A stretch of DNA of 34,999 nt from Chitinophagaceae bacterium (GCA_025363355.1 JANYEB010000058.1:1-34999), one strand, 5' to 3'. Counted from the first letter of the stretch, positions 24,701 through 32,873 are shown. Numbers and translations: made by a program. Notes: generated by a model not told the origin, from the letters alone.

Positions 24701-25433
24701 CGCCAGTATTAATACATAGTAAAATATCGTGTGCATTGTAATCTTCTTTATCTGTGTAATGACTATCATTACTAGCTATAATCGGCACATTATATTTCTT
24801 AGCAAACTTTAGCAACACTTCGTTTACTATAATTTGTTCTTTAATATTATGTCTTTGAATCTCTATGTAATAATCCTCACCAAATAAATCTAACCACCAT
24901 TTGAATTCTTTTTCACCAGCCTCCTCTCCTTCTTTTAAGATGGTTTGAGGCACATAAGCACCCAAACAACAAGTTGTTGCAATTAGTCCTTCGTGGTATT
25001 TCAAAATAAGTTCTTTATCAACCCTAGGATATTTGCTGTACTTGCCTTCTATAAAACCAAGCGATGTTAGTTTTACTAAATTTTGATAGCCAATTTTATT
25101 CTTTGCTAATAATAATTGATGGTATCTATCATCTTTAACTTCTTTAGTAAAAGTCTTTAGCCATCTATCTTTCACCACATAAAATTCGCAGCCAACAACA
25201 GGTTTAACTATGGGCGTTTTTATTTCATTCCCATTTTCATCGGTGCCAATTGTTTTGGTATTTTTCCAGGCTTGTGCAACAAATTCAAATGCACCAAACA
25301 TATTGCCATGATCTGTTATAGCAATTGCAGGCATATTATCTCGCATTGCTTTTTTATATAAACTATCAATACTTGCTGCACCATCTAGCAAAGAATATTG
25401 TGTGTGAACGTGTAGGTGTGAAAATTGTGACAA
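21726..25433 (-). CDS. dnaE: DNA polymerase III alpha subunit
   Basis: The 1235-residue replicative polymerase. The PHP domain opens with FSHLHVHTQYSLLDGAAS. The catalytic palm has GPGRGSAAGSVVAYCIGI (near 406) and PDIDTDFDDDGRQKV (near 444) with its acidic residues. Further family blocks are EEAGVIKMDFLGLKTLSIL, ALYRPGPMSYIPSFIARKHG, YQEQVMLLSQSIGGFTKGDAD and FNKSHSTCYAFVAYQTAYLK. An OB-fold (about 1040-1120) is near the C-terminus. The start is TTG at 25433: a stop codon (25443-25445) closes the frame three codons upstream and the next ATG would remove the metal-binding PHP motif. It marks the right edge of the accessory island. Confidence 0.97.
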   Translation of the reverse strand: MSQFSHLHVHTQYSLLDGAASIDSLYKKAMRDNMPAIAITDHGNMFGAFEFVAQAWKNTKTIGTDENGNEIKTPIVKPVVGCEFYVVKDRWLKTFTKEVKDDRYHQLLLAKNKIGYQNLVKLTSLGFIEGKYSKYPRVDKELILKYHEGLIATTCCLGAYVPQTILKEGEEAGEKEFKWWLDLFGEDYYIEIQRHNIKEQIIVNEVLLKFAKKYNVPIIASNDSHYTDKEDYNAHDILLCINTGEKQATPGFDDIVHDDLSVKNKRFKFPNDQFYFKTTHEMKQLFNDIPESIDNTNMIVDKIEVLNLKKDILLPAFPVPIEFQTHQTNEVIGKSIITPDVNNQWEYLKSLTYEGARKRYGEIESTTQERIDFELFTIKTMGFAGYFLIVSDFIKAGRDMGVFVGPGRGSAAGSVVAYCIGITNIDPIKYNLLFERFLNPDRKSMPDIDTDFDDDGRQKVIDYVVKKYGKEQVAQIITYGTMAAKSSIKDVARVMDLPLAESNALAKMVSSKPGTSLGNTLQSPLTKKDGEKSLEEKGYTPEDIENARRLREIYNRTDGDLRTKILHEAERLEGSVRNTGTHAAGIIIAPRDLTDLIPVTTAADSDLWVTQIEGNVIEEAGVIKMDFLGLKTLSILKTALELIKLNHNVIIDLDNIPLDDEKTFQLYQKGETNATFQFESVGMQKYLRELKPDRFDDLIAMNALYRPGPMSYIPSFIARKHGKEKVEYDIEEMKEYLEETNGITVYQEQVMLLSQSIGGFTKGDADVLRKAMGKKDRKTLDKMKPRFIEGAAAKGHNAEKLEKIWTDWEAFAQYAFNKSHSTCYAFVAYQTAYLKAHYPSEYMSAVLNHAGDIDKITFFMEECKRMGIEVSGPDINESIRGFSPNKKGVIRFGLGGLKGVGDNAIDNLIEERKANGEYKNIFDFIKRVNQKSVNKKSLESLAYSGAFDCFTELHRAQYFNLPDGERTTGIEKIIGYGQVQNNLNKGTSNTLFGDLVQEMEVPVPKIPNCETWTLTEKLEHEKDVTGMFMSGHPLDNYKFEMRYYGITQLSEFAEIKDSQTLMQAYLGKPMKIAGLVIDAQHRTTKTNRAFGILKIEDFSGNAEIALWSEDYQRYQHYLEKGKSLMVSGFFKANWKGDGFEFKVTSIYLLETAKTVLTKNVDISMHPAAVDETFVNFIEKNMKSNPGKASFKFNIVEPSESLKVTLLTSEKGFAMNDELAEYLMNNTDIEVSVGLN

Positions 25434-25470
25434 GGGGGAAATTTATTAATGTGAATAGTGAAAAATAATT

Positions 25471-25767
25471 TTAAATTCTATTTTTTAGAAACCTTGAATT
25501 TCGTTTAGAATGAATAATGGCTACAATTGCAATAACATCATCATCAATAAAATAATAAATGCAATAAGGAAATACTTTTAAATTAGCTATTCGCAAGTTT
25601 TCAAATCGAATAGAATGTGATGTCGGAAAAGTTTTTAATTTTTCAAGTGCAATTTTAACATCTTTTGCAAACCTTTTTTCTAACCCAACCAATTGAGATT
25701 TGTACCAAAGTTTTGCTTCAACAACATCAGTTCTAGCTTCTTTAAAATAAATAATTTTATATACCAC
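25471..25767 (-). CDS. RelE/ParE-family toxin
   Basis: A 98-residue toxin of a type II toxin-antitoxin pair. The family pattern is YKIIYFKEARTDVVEAKLWY, then a helix with LEKRFAKDVKIALEKLKTFP, then RIANLKVFPYCIYYFIDDD and a final strand VIAIVAIIHSKRN. The signature places it closer to ParE (gyrase poison) than to RelE, though the target cannot be read from sequence. The start is GTG at 25767, 2 bases after the antitoxin stop, so translation is coupled. Confidence 0.85.
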   Translation of the reverse strand: MVYKIIYFKEARTDVVEAKLWYKSQLVGLEKRFAKDVKIALEKLKTFPTSHSIRFENLRIANLKVFPYCIYYFIDDDVIAIVAIIHSKRNSRFLKNRI

Positions 25768-25769
25768 AA

Positions 25770-25997
25770 TTAGTCTTTATCAAGTTCATCTAATAAAGAA
25801 TCTATTGGCAGTAAACTATCAGGATTACTTTTAATAGTATCTAATCTTTGTGTTAATAGTTCTTTATGCCAATTAGGTATTTCGTCATCCAGTTCTTCAA
25901 TACCTGGGTAGTTTTTTTTAATCATATTCCATTCATCAATAGGAATAAAAACACCAGTTTCTTCGCCTTTACTATTTTGAATTATTTGTGGGTGCAT
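25770..25997 (-). CDS. Antitoxin (addiction module component type)
   Basis: A 75-residue acidic protein upstream of the ParE-like toxin. The N-terminal part MHPQIIQNSKGEETGVFIP reads as the short Phd-like DNA-binding/dimerisation region; the C-terminal part with WHKELLTQRLDTIKSNPDSL is the toxin-binding helix typical of the PF09720-like addiction module components. It should neutralise the toxin and repress the operon. A TAAATTTG element on the minus strand (26022-26015) could be the promoter. Confidence 0.78.
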   Translation of the reverse strand: MHPQIIQNSKGEETGVFIPIDEWNMIKKNYPGIEELDDEIPNWHKELLTQRLDTIKSNPDSLLPIDSLLDELDKD

Positions 25998-26044
25998 TGC
26001 GTCGTATTTTCAAACAAATTTATTACATTTCTTTAATGGAATCT

Positions 26045-26064
26045 AAATACTTTCAAATGTATTT
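26045..26064. promoter_or_regulatory. Possible toxin-antitoxin operator
   Basis: AAATAC (26045-26050) and GTATTT (26059-26064) form a short inverted repeat upstream of the antitoxin start. The position suits an operator, but the arms are short and AT-rich. Confidence 0.3.
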
Positions 26065-26149
26065 GCATTAGGTTCGAAAAATCCACTCAACAATTTCAGA
26101 ATCAAACTTTACAAACTAATATCTCCTTTGCAACATACTTTTACAAACT

Positions 26150-26728
26150 ATGGCTATAAATACACCCCTACAAACCCGAAGCAATAATGCTTGCGAACTA
26201 TGCAGCAGCAATGATGAAAATTTACAGGCTTATGCTGTTCCTCCAAAAACGAATGATAGTAACGATAATATGGTAGTGTTGTGTAGTAATTGTTTCAGCA
26301 AAACTGCGGCATCAGATTATACAGACACCAATCATTGGCGTTGTCTAACTGGAAGTATTTGGAGTGAAACTCCAGCTGTTCAAGCCTTATCGTTTAAAAT
26401 ACTAAGTAAATTGAAAGCTGAGGATTGGGCTATGGAAACATTAGAATCTGTTTTTTTAGATGAATCTGTGCTAGAATGGGCAAATGCCGAAGATGAATTA
26501 GAAGCATCTAAGATTGTTCACAAAGATAGTTATGGTGTAGTTTTAGAAACTGGCGATACAGTTATTCTTACTCAAAACTTAAATGTTAAAGGAGCAAATT
26601 TTATAGCACCAAAAGGAACAACAGTTAGGAAAATAAGATTAGTTGCAGATAATGCAGAACAAATTGAAGGAAAGATAGAGGGAGACACTATTGTTATTCT
26701 AACAAAATATGTAAGAAAGTCTGTTTAA
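26150..26728 (+). CDS. yjdM: PhnA/YjdM family zinc-ribbon protein
   Basis: A 192-residue soluble protein. The N-terminal zinc ribbon has two Cys pairs, CELC and CSNC (NMVVLCSNCFSK). The C-terminal beta domain has the family block DSYGVVLETGDTVILTQNL, VKGANFIAPKGTTVRKIRL and IEGKIEGDTIVILTKYVRK. E. coli PhnA was once assigned phosphonoacetate hydrolase activity by mistake; the family's real function is unsettled. It stands alone and ends at a long hairpin terminator. Confidence 0.92.
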   Translation: MAINTPLQTRSNNACELCSSNDENLQAYAVPPKTNDSNDNMVVLCSNCFSKTAASDYTDTNHWRCLTGSIWSETPAVQALSFKILSKLKAEDWAMETLESVFLDESVLEWANAEDELEASKIVHKDSYGVVLETGDTVILTQNLNVKGANFIAPKGTTVRKIRLVADNAEQIEGKIEGDTIVILTKYVRKSV

Positions 26729-26770
26729 TATTTTAATAACTTTTTTTATAATACTAACCATCAAAAGAGT

Positions 26771-26820
26771 ATTATAGTAATAAAAAAGCGAGTTAAAACT
26801 CGCCTTTTTTATTACTATAA
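26771..26820. terminator. Long bidirectional hairpin terminator between yjdM and can
   Basis: The core stem GCGAGTT (26788-26794) / AACTCGC (26797-26803) is extended outward by A/T pairs almost to 50 bases in total, with one extra C on the right. T-runs occur on both strands. It overlaps the can stop codon. Confidence 0.88.
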
Positions 26821-27447
26821 ATTATCAAACTCGTATATATCATCTAGTTTTGTTTTAGCAGGAATCTCTACAATTGGTTTTATAATACCATCGTGCAAAT
26901 CATACACCCAGCCATGCAAATCGGGTCTGTTATCATTCTTCCAAGCCCTTTGAACAATAGAGGTTTTAGCAAGGTTCATAATTTGTTCTTGGATATTAAT
27001 TTCAATTAGTTTATTAACCCTTTTATCTTCATCGTGAATATCATTAAACTCATCTTTGTGTAATCGATATACATCTTTAATATTTCTTAACCACTTATCA
27101 ATAATTCCCAAGCTTTTGTTAGATAATGCAGCTTTAACACCACCACAACCATAATGTCCACAAACAATAATATGCTTTACTTTAAGCACTTCAACAGCAT
27201 ATTGCAAAACGCTTAGCATATTCAAATCTGTGTTCACCACCATATTAGCAATGTTACGATGCACAAAAATTTCACCCGGTTGTGTACCTGTTAAACTATC
27301 AGCAGGAACACGACTGTCACTACAACCAATCCATAAAAAGTCTGGTGTTTGAATATCTACTAATCTGGTAAAATATTCTGGGTCATCTTCTAGTTTTTCT
27401 TGAGCCCAAGCTTTGTTTTCAAGCAACAATTTTTCGTATGGTTTCAT
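26815..27447 (-). CDS. can: Beta-class carbonic anhydrase
   Basis: A 210-residue zinc enzyme that interconverts CO2 and bicarbonate. The active-site residues are in the usual places: Cys42, Asp44 and Arg46 in [12 protein letters not shown], and His98 and Cys101 in [14 protein letters not shown]. These numbers coincide with those of E. coli Can. The C-terminal [13 protein letters not shown] is also typical. The gene follows the SulP transporter by 6 bases on the same strand, so the pair should supply and trap bicarbonate together. Confidence 0.96.
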   Translation of the reverse strand: MKPYEKLLLENKAWAQEKLEDDPEYFTRLVDIQTPDFLWIGCSDSRVPADSLTGTQPGEIFVHRNIANMVVNTDLNMLSVLQYAVEVLKVKHIIVCGHYGCGGVKAALSNKSLGIIDKWLRNIKDVYRLHKDEFNDIHDEDKRVNKLIEINIQEQIMNLAKTSIVQRAWKNDNRPDLHGWVYDLHDGIIKPIVEIPAKTKLDDIYEFDNL

Positions 27448-27453
27448 AATATT

Positions 27454-29028
27454 CTATTTAATAAATAATGAGTGCATTGGTTTGTTGAGGCTTTTTTTCA
27501 CTTCAACAGTAATGTTTTTTAAATGAGCGTGAATAATAAAATTGTTTATCTCTTCAATTACGTCTTTATCTATAAAATCTGCACGAGTTGCATCTATAAT
27601 TACAAATGCATTTTCAGGTACTTTTTCTAGTTTCAGTTTAACTATTGGTTTATTTAAAAATGATACATCTTTTCTAAGTCTTACTAAATAATTATTATTA
27701 TCGTGAACAACAAAAACACTGCTTCTAAAATTGCTTCTCACCATAAAAAACAACCCAACAATAATTCCTATACCAATACCAACTAATAAATCTGTACAAA
27801 GTATAGCAACAATGGTTGCAACAAATGGCACAAATTGATCCCAACCTTTTTTATAAAACTCTTTAAACAAAGATACTTTGGCAAGTTTATATCCTGTAAA
27901 AATAAGTATAGCTGCCAATGCACTTAATGGAATTTTATTTAAAATATTTGGAATAAAAATAACCGTAAGCATCAAAAAAACACCGTGCAAAATGGTACTT
28001 AATTTAGATGTTGCACCTGCATTTACGTTTGCTGAGCTTCTAACAATTACAGATGTTACAGGTAACCCTCCTGCTAAACCAGAAAACACATTACCTATAC
28101 CTTGTGCTCGCAATTCTTTGTTAGTGGGTGTTACTCTTTTTAGTGAGTCTAGTTTATCAACAGCCTCAACACCTAGCAATGTTTCTAAACTTGCAACAAT
28201 TGCTAAAGTAAATGCCGAAATCCAAACTTGTGGTTTTGATAAATATGAAAAACTTGGGTGTTGAAACGAGCTAAAAAGTTCATTCCTATTTGAAGGTAAA
28301 TTCACTAAATGTTTTGCTTCTAAAATGTTTGAAGTATTGTAGGTTTTATATAGTTCGCTAATTAAAGTTCCAATAACTACTACAACCAATGCACCTGGTA
28401 CTAATTGAAATATTTTTTTTGATTTAAAGTAAGATGTTTCCCACATTATCATAATTGCAATTCCAATAGCACCAATTAAAACCACTGCTGGTGTTAGGTT
28501 TTTAAATGCATAGAACAATGATGTAAATGTGTTTTTATGACCCACTTCAACAAATGTTTCATCGCCAACCGGGTCTGTATCTTCACCAATTAAATGTGGC
28601 ATTTGTTTCAATATTAAAATCAATCCAATGGCGGCAAGCATTCCCTTAATAACAGAATTAGGGATATAATCACCAATAATTCCTGCATTAATATAGCCCA
28701 TAACAATTTGAATCATTCCTGCTAAAACAACACTCATTAAAAATATTTCATAGGCTTGTGCATTGCCTCCAAGCTTAATAATAGCAGCACCAACAATAGC
28801 TGTTAAGCCTGCTGCTGGGCCGCTAACACTTAATTGAGATCCACTAAAAAAACCTACAACAATACCTCCAACAACACCTGCAATAATTCCTCCTAAAAGT
28901 GGAACTATATTAGCTTGCCCCTGTGGATTACTAGCTTGTGCAACTCCTAGACATAATGGCAAAGCCACCAAAAAAACAACGATAGACGCAGATATATCTC
29001 CTCCAATAGAGGTAATTTTATTCTTCAT
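27454..29028 (-). CDS. SulP-family anion transporter (probable bicarbonate)
   Basis: A 524-residue inner-membrane transporter. The N-terminal part has the SulP pattern of about 12-14 membrane helices, with ISASIVVFLVALPLCLGVAQ in helix 1, VGFFSGSQLSVSGPAAGLTA near helix 3, and RAQGIGNVFSGLAGGLPVTS near 310-330. A short C-terminal STAS domain (about 440-524) has FVIIDATRADFIDKDVIEEI. SulP proteins move sulfate, bicarbonate or other anions. The adjacent carbonic anhydrase points to bicarbonate, as in BicA-like systems, but that is an inference from context. Confidence 0.9.
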   Translation of the reverse strand: MKNKITSIGGDISASIVVFLVALPLCLGVAQASNPQGQANIVPLLGGIIAGVVGGIVVGFFSGSQLSVSGPAAGLTAIVGAAIIKLGGNAQAYEIFLMSVVLAGMIQIVMGYINAGIIGDYIPNSVIKGMLAAIGLILILKQMPHLIGEDTDPVGDETFVEVGHKNTFTSLFYAFKNLTPAVVLIGAIGIAIMIMWETSYFKSKKIFQLVPGALVVVVIGTLISELYKTYNTSNILEAKHLVNLPSNRNELFSSFQHPSFSYLSKPQVWISAFTLAIVASLETLLGVEAVDKLDSLKRVTPTNKELRAQGIGNVFSGLAGGLPVTSVIVRSSANVNAGATSKLSTILHGVFLMLTVIFIPNILNKIPLSALAAILIFTGYKLAKVSLFKEFYKKGWDQFVPFVATIVAILCTDLLVGIGIGIIVGLFFMVRSNFRSSVFVVHDNNNYLVRLRKDVSFLNKPIVKLKLEKVPENAFVIIDATRADFIDKDVIEEINNFIIHAHLKNITVEVKKSLNKPMHSLFIK

Positions 29029-29118
29029 AATTATTAGTAAAATTTAATGAAAGAATACATACTTATTTAAAAACAAAAATAGTTATGATTCAAATGATTT
29101 TTCGATTCAAAAAAAAAT

Positions 29119-29421
29119 CTAACAATTGGGAGGAGGCACTAAGATACTGTTGATATAATCATCAGGTATTGAAATATTAAGTATAGAGTAATTCTTTCTT
29201 TCAACAGAAATATTTGATGAGGAGCTTTTACTAAAAAAAGGAATTCGTAGATAAACTTCTTTATCTGTCTTCAATTTATCTTTTAGTTGCAAACTATCGT
29301 TGCAATCATCTTCGTCAGAATGTTCACACAGCTCGTAATCACATAAATAACTAACGTATTTTAGTGGAATAATTTGGGTGCTAAAGAATATAAATGAAAT
29401 AAAAAAGACTACTACTTTCAT
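29119..29421 (-). CDS. Small secreted hypothetical protein
   Basis: A 100-residue protein with a probable signal sequence (MKVVVFFISFIFFSTQIIPL) and a Cys-containing acidic stretch YLCDYELCEHSDEDDCNDSL. The C-terminus is VPPPNC. I do not recognise the family. The acidic Cys/His cluster could bind metal, but there is no direct support. It is a separate unit from the SulP gene downstream (about 90 bases). Confidence 0.55.
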   Translation of the reverse strand: MKVVVFFISFIFFSTQIIPLKYVSYLCDYELCEHSDEDDCNDSLQLKDKLKTDKEVYLRIPFFSKSSSSNISVERKNYSILNISIPDDYINSILVPPPNC

Positions 29422-29478
29422 TGCTGCGAAAATAGTAGTCTAATAAAAGAATATCTTATTAATTACGTAAAAGAAATG

Positions 29479-30234
29479 TTAAATGTTTAAGCCACCACAA
29501 GTGCTAATAACTTGCCCTGTGATATAACTACTCATTTCACTTGCTAAGAATAAAGTAACATCAGCAATTTCTTCAGCCTTACCAAATCTTCCTAAAGGAA
29601 TTTTTTTAAGAAACTCTGTAGCTGCTTCTCCTTCTTTTAAATAATGTGTCATATCTGTTTCAACAAAACCTGGTGCAATAGCATTGCATCTAATATTTCT
29701 ACTTCCCAATTCGTGTGCAACAGATTTTGTAAACCCTATTACACCAGCTTTACTTGCAGCATAACTACTTTGCCCAGCATTACCTCTAATCCCTATAATA
29801 GAACTCATATTTATGATACTTCCTTTTTTTGCCTTCATCATTGGGCGAATCACTTGCTTTGTCATATTAAAAACACTACTCAAGTTAATTCCAATAACAT
29901 CTTCCCATTGTTCAGATGTCATTCTCAATAGCAAATTATCTTTACTAATACCAGCATTATTTACACATACATCTATAGCTCCAAAATCGGCTAATACTTC
30001 GTTCACAAAAGTTTCGCAAGCAGCAAAATCGCCTGCATTGCTTTTATATGCTTTGGCTTTTACACCTAAAATACTCAATTCGTTTTCCAAAGCTTTTGCT
30101 TTTTCTGCACTGCTATCACTAATGTATGTAAAAGCAATATTGCTACCATGTTCTGCAAGTTTTAATGCAACAGCAGCTCCAATTCCACGAGCAGCACCTG
30201 TTACAATTGATGTTTTACCTTCTAACAATTTCAT
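29479..30234 (-). CDS. fabG: 3-oxoacyl-[acyl-carrier-protein] reductase FabG
   Basis: A 251-residue short-chain dehydrogenase of fatty acid elongation, reducing 3-oxoacyl-ACP with NADPH. It has the nucleotide-binding TGAARGIG near residue 12, NNAG in CVNNAGISKDNLL, a catalytic Ser in NMSSIIGIRGN, Tyr and Lys in SSYAASKAGVIGFTKS, and the family C-terminus YITGQVISTCGGLNI. The ATG at 30234 (MKLLEGKTSIVTGAARG) is preferred to a TTG nine codons upstream. SDR enzymes are promiscuous, but the length and ending favour FabG over other members. Confidence 0.92.
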   Translation of the reverse strand: MKLLEGKTSIVTGAARGIGAAVALKLAEHGSNIAFTYISDSSAEKAKALENELSILGVKAKAYKSNAGDFAACETFVNEVLADFGAIDVCVNNAGISKDNLLLRMTSEQWEDVIGINLSSVFNMTKQVIRPMMKAKKGSIINMSSIIGIRGNAGQSSYAASKAGVIGFTKSVAHELGSRNIRCNAIAPGFVETDMTHYLKEGEAATEFLKKIPLGRFGKAEEIADVTLFLASEMSSYITGQVISTCGGLNI

Positions 30235-30365
30235 AAAAAGATTTTTGCAAATAAAATACAATTCTTAAAGATGGAGAAAAAAAGAAAAAGCTATCTAGTA
30301 AATTTCAAGATAAGTAGCTGAACCGTTGCTAGCTTAATTCTTTATTAGGGACACCACTGAAAGCT

Positions 30366-30417
30366 CAACCAAACTAAATTTATTTTGTAAAACTAATATC
30401 CTAATAGTTTGGTTGAC
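30366..30417. repeat. 12-bp inverted repeat in the fabG upstream gap
   Basis: TCAACCAAACTA (30366-30377) and TAGTTTGGTTGA (30406-30417) are perfect reverse complements separated by 28 bases. The rest of 30235-30486 shows no gene. It could be a transcript hairpin or a decayed mobile element end. Confidence 0.5.
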
Positions 30418-30486
30418 AACGAATCAAGTAACTTGTAGTTATAAAAGACCTTAAAAGTATAAATGCTATGGTTTTTTTATTGTAAA

Positions 30487-30777
30487 CTAATTGTTTTCCA
30501 TATACCATTTAATCGCTTGTTGATAAACACTCTTATCTTTTGGTATCTTCTTTTGCCATTTGTCTTTTTCAATGGGGTCATTTATAATTTGTCTTGCAAA
30601 AGCAACTGCATTGGTAAACTTTTTATTGTCCTTCTTTTGTTTTGTGCTGAGAACTACTTTGCTTCTGTCTGGATATTTAGAAACAATCAACTTTGAACCA
30701 TATTGCTTTAATACTATTTGCTTGCCCAAGCTGCCTTTCAATCCTGCGATGAGAATATTTCCAATATTGATTGCCAT
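30487..30777 (-). CDS. Small conserved hypothetical protein
   Basis: A 96-residue basic protein. The N-terminus is Gly-rich with MAINIGNILIAGLKGSLGKQ and continues with VLKQYGSKLIVSKYPDRSKV, then a basic KQKKDNKKFTNAVAFARQI segment. I recall similar Bacteroidota proteins (G..GK...K.YG...YP......Q), with a loose resemblance to the N-terminus of DUF6266 proteins, but no function is known. The upstream region holds four 11-bp repeats. Confidence 0.6.
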   Translation of the reverse strand: MAINIGNILIAGLKGSLGKQIVLKQYGSKLIVSKYPDRSKVVLSTKQKKDNKKFTNAVAFARQIINDPIEKDKWQKKIPKDKSVYQQAIKWYMENN

Positions 30778-30808
30778 ATCATAATTTTAATAATGAAGAT
30801 TATATTTA

Positions 30809-30852
30809 CCGTTTATTTGCCGTTAATTTACCGTTTACTAGCCGTTACAAAT
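30809..30852. promoter_or_regulatory. Four 11-bp iterons upstream of a small gene
   Basis: CCGTT(T/A)A recurs at exactly 11-base intervals (30809, 30820, 30831 and 30842), so all copies lie on nearly the same face of the helix. They start about 30 bases upstream of the gene at 30777 (minus strand). Related ACGGT motifs in the other orientation are near 30893 and 30933. The pattern suits a binding site for a repeating regulator. Confidence 0.55.
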
Positions 30853-30983
30853 ATAACATATCTTCATTAATTCCCAGCTATTCTTGTAAAACGACGGTTA
30901 CCATTCAAACTTTTATAGAGCAACATAAAAAAACGGTAATGATTTACTATGTATACTGATAAAATTCGAGTCATACGAGGTAC

Positions 30984-31036
30984 GAAGCAATCTAATTTAT
31001 ACTTGAGATTGCTTCAGGCAAGAACCTTCGCAAAGG
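30984..31036. repeat. Dispersed repeat, degenerate copy (GATTGCTTC family)
   Basis: GAAGCAATCT (30984-30993) and its reverse complement AGATTGCTTC (31006-31015), followed by CAAGAACCTTCGCAAAGGC, are related to the copies at 32585-32800. Confidence 0.6.
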
Positions 31037-31040
31037 CGTT

Positions 31041-31292
31041 TTGCAGAATAATAGAATACATAAAACGACAGCATACATTCTAGATTACTACCAAAAAAAC
31101 TTATCTAATTTTTTAGCTTTTACCAGCCTTTTAGCATTGCTTAAAACAGCACACCGCAGCCCAGTAAAAGATACCCATTTACCAGCTGCAGGACAAACTG
31201 CCTTGTATAAGTATAAAGCTATTTATGTTGAGAATGATGTTGAAGTTGGTGCAATGAGTGCCGAAATAAGCATTGCTGTTGCAGGAAGATAG
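31041..31292 (+). pseudogene. Gene fragment, probable C-terminal remnant
   Basis: An open frame with a TTG as its only possible early start. The first 40 codons are unremarkable. The last 40 (including TALYKYKAIYVENDVEVGAM and SAEISIAV) read as the end of a beta-rich domain of a larger protein. There is no credible start codon, and a terminator-like hairpin follows. The parent family is not recognised. Confidence 0.35.
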
Positions 31293-31318
31293 TAGATTAG
31301 CTTTTAGTGGTTTTATTT

Positions 31319-31356
31319 AAAGTTGCCAACCTTTTAAAGGTTGGCAACTTTTTTTG
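31319..31356 (+). terminator. Intrinsic terminator/palindrome
   Basis: A near-perfect palindrome with arms AAAGTTGCCAACC and GGTTGGCAACTTT (31319-31351) is followed by a T-run. Its shape resembles the REP-like palindromes of the window, though the sequence differs. Confidence 0.75.
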
Positions 31357-31446
31357 TATAAACTTATTGAGATCGTTTGCAGCCAGTATCCAACCAAAAT
31401 AGCGTACCCTTGTAACATACAGGCTCAAACCAAAAGAATAACGCTT

Positions 31447-32499
31447 ATGAATCGTATTGAAAAATGGATTTTCAATATCAAAAAATATATTGTGCTATAT
31501 AAAGATGGGTATTATATCATACCATATTTGTCGAATTCTCCCGAGGTAATGATTAACTCATTGAAAAGTATGCCATTTACAAAGCATAATGGCAATGAAA
31601 ATGTCATACATACTGATAACATATTTTCTAAAGGAGCTCTGTATTACAGACAGCTTGCAGATGGTTTATGGATTATTATTACCGAGATAGAATTTCTGAA
31701 AGATGTTTGCACTAAAGCACTTTATGATGGAGAACCTACGGACTATTATTTTCTTTCGCACCTAAGTTTTAAAACCCAGATAGATTCAAACAACATTAAT
31801 GCTGTAAAAGTGCCTACCACTGGGTGGACTTTGTATAAACCAGGTCACGAAGCAACAGCTTTTTACAACAAGGGAACAGATGGTATTTTTACCAATATTA
31901 TTTTTACAAGAGCTTGGGCAGAAAAGAATATTCCTTTAGATGATTTATACGAAACAAATATTTTAAAAAAATATTTTGAATCGGAACAAACCCTTGTTAT
32001 TTGGGAAGATATGGTACCCAATGCAACTGAAATAGTAGGTAATTTACTAGCAACACTAAAATCTAAAGAAGCAGAAAATGCCAATCATTTGCAGTTTACT
32101 ATTAACTGCCTAGAACTTGTAAACGATTTTTTAAAAAGTGCTTCTACCAGGCATTTACATCAGATTGAAAATATTTTAAGCGACGCAGACAGAAGACACC
32201 TTGCCAAAGCAGAAAAAATCTTAACAGATGCCTTATATAAAACATTCCCAGGTATTGAAACAATTGCTAAAGAAGTTAATTTAAGCCCCACCAAGTTAAA
32301 GAACAGCTTTAAACTGGTTTATGGTAAGCCACTAAATCAATACTATCAAGAAAAACAAATGCTATTGGCATTACAATTACTAAAAAACAAAACTATTTCT
32401 GTAAAAGATGTTGCACAAACCTTTGGCTATGAAAATACCAGCAATTTTACAGTAGCATTTAAAAAATATCACCAAATGCTACCATCGGAAGTAGTGTAA
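31447..32499 (+). CDS. AraC-family transcriptional regulator
   Basis: A 350-residue regulator. The first two thirds are an unrecognised sensory region. The C-terminal AraC DNA-binding domain has two helix-turn-helix units: IETIAKEVNLSPTKLKNSFK with LVYGKPLNQYYQEKQMLLAL, then ISVKDVAQTFGYENTSNFTV with AFKKYHQMLPSEV. The ATG at 31447 is preferred to a TTG at 31354 that lies inside the preceding terminator hairpin. No adjacent operon suggests its target; the ligand is unknown. Confidence 0.88.
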   Translation: MNRIEKWIFNIKKYIVLYKDGYYIIPYLSNSPEVMINSLKSMPFTKHNGNENVIHTDNIFSKGALYYRQLADGLWIIITEIEFLKDVCTKALYDGEPTDYYFLSHLSFKTQIDSNNINAVKVPTTGWTLYKPGHEATAFYNKGTDGIFTNIIFTRAWAEKNIPLDDLYETNILKKYFESEQTLVIWEDMVPNATEIVGNLLATLKSKEAENANHLQFTINCLELVNDFLKSASTRHLHQIENILSDADRRHLAKAEKILTDALYKTFPGIETIAKEVNLSPTKLKNSFKLVYGKPLNQYYQEKQMLLALQLLKNKTISVKDVAQTFGYENTSNFTVAFKKYHQMLPSEVV

Positions 32500-32584
32500 T
32501 CCTTCAACAAAATCAGTATGACAAACGGCTGTCGGCTCTTTGAAGCTTGCAAACCTAACAGAGCGGAAACATCATCCAAATACA

Positions 32585-32800
32585 GAGATTGCTTCGTTGT
32601 GCAAGAACCCAATCTCGCAATGACATTTCAAAACTGTTGGTGTGTTTTGCCGTCACTGCAAGGAACGAAGCAGTCTCATTGTAATCAGGCATAATCAAAT
32701 ACAAAGATTGCTTCGTTGGGCAAGAACCCAATCTCACAAAGACAAAAAAATCATCCACAAAAAGATTGCTTTGCTTCGTTCCTCGCAATTACAAAGACGA
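32585..32800. repeat. Cluster of four degenerate GATTGCTTC dispersed repeats
   Basis: The recurring core GAGATTGCTTCGTT, then GCAAGAACCCAATCTC or CCTCGCAAT and a final GACA, appears at 32585-32625, inverted at 32652-32682, at 32704-32745 and at 32762-32800. Similar repeats are widespread in bacterial genomes, including Bacteroidota; their origin is unclear. Confidence 0.75.
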
Positions 32801-32873
32801 AAACAAATGTTGAAGGAACGTATTTGTAACTGGCAACGATGTCGTAGTGAATTTATTGCCCAATAACGTAAAA

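Noticed and set aside
32555-32866. Open frames on both strands in the repeat cluster
   Set aside because: They are produced by the dispersed repeats and have no conserved protein features that I can see.
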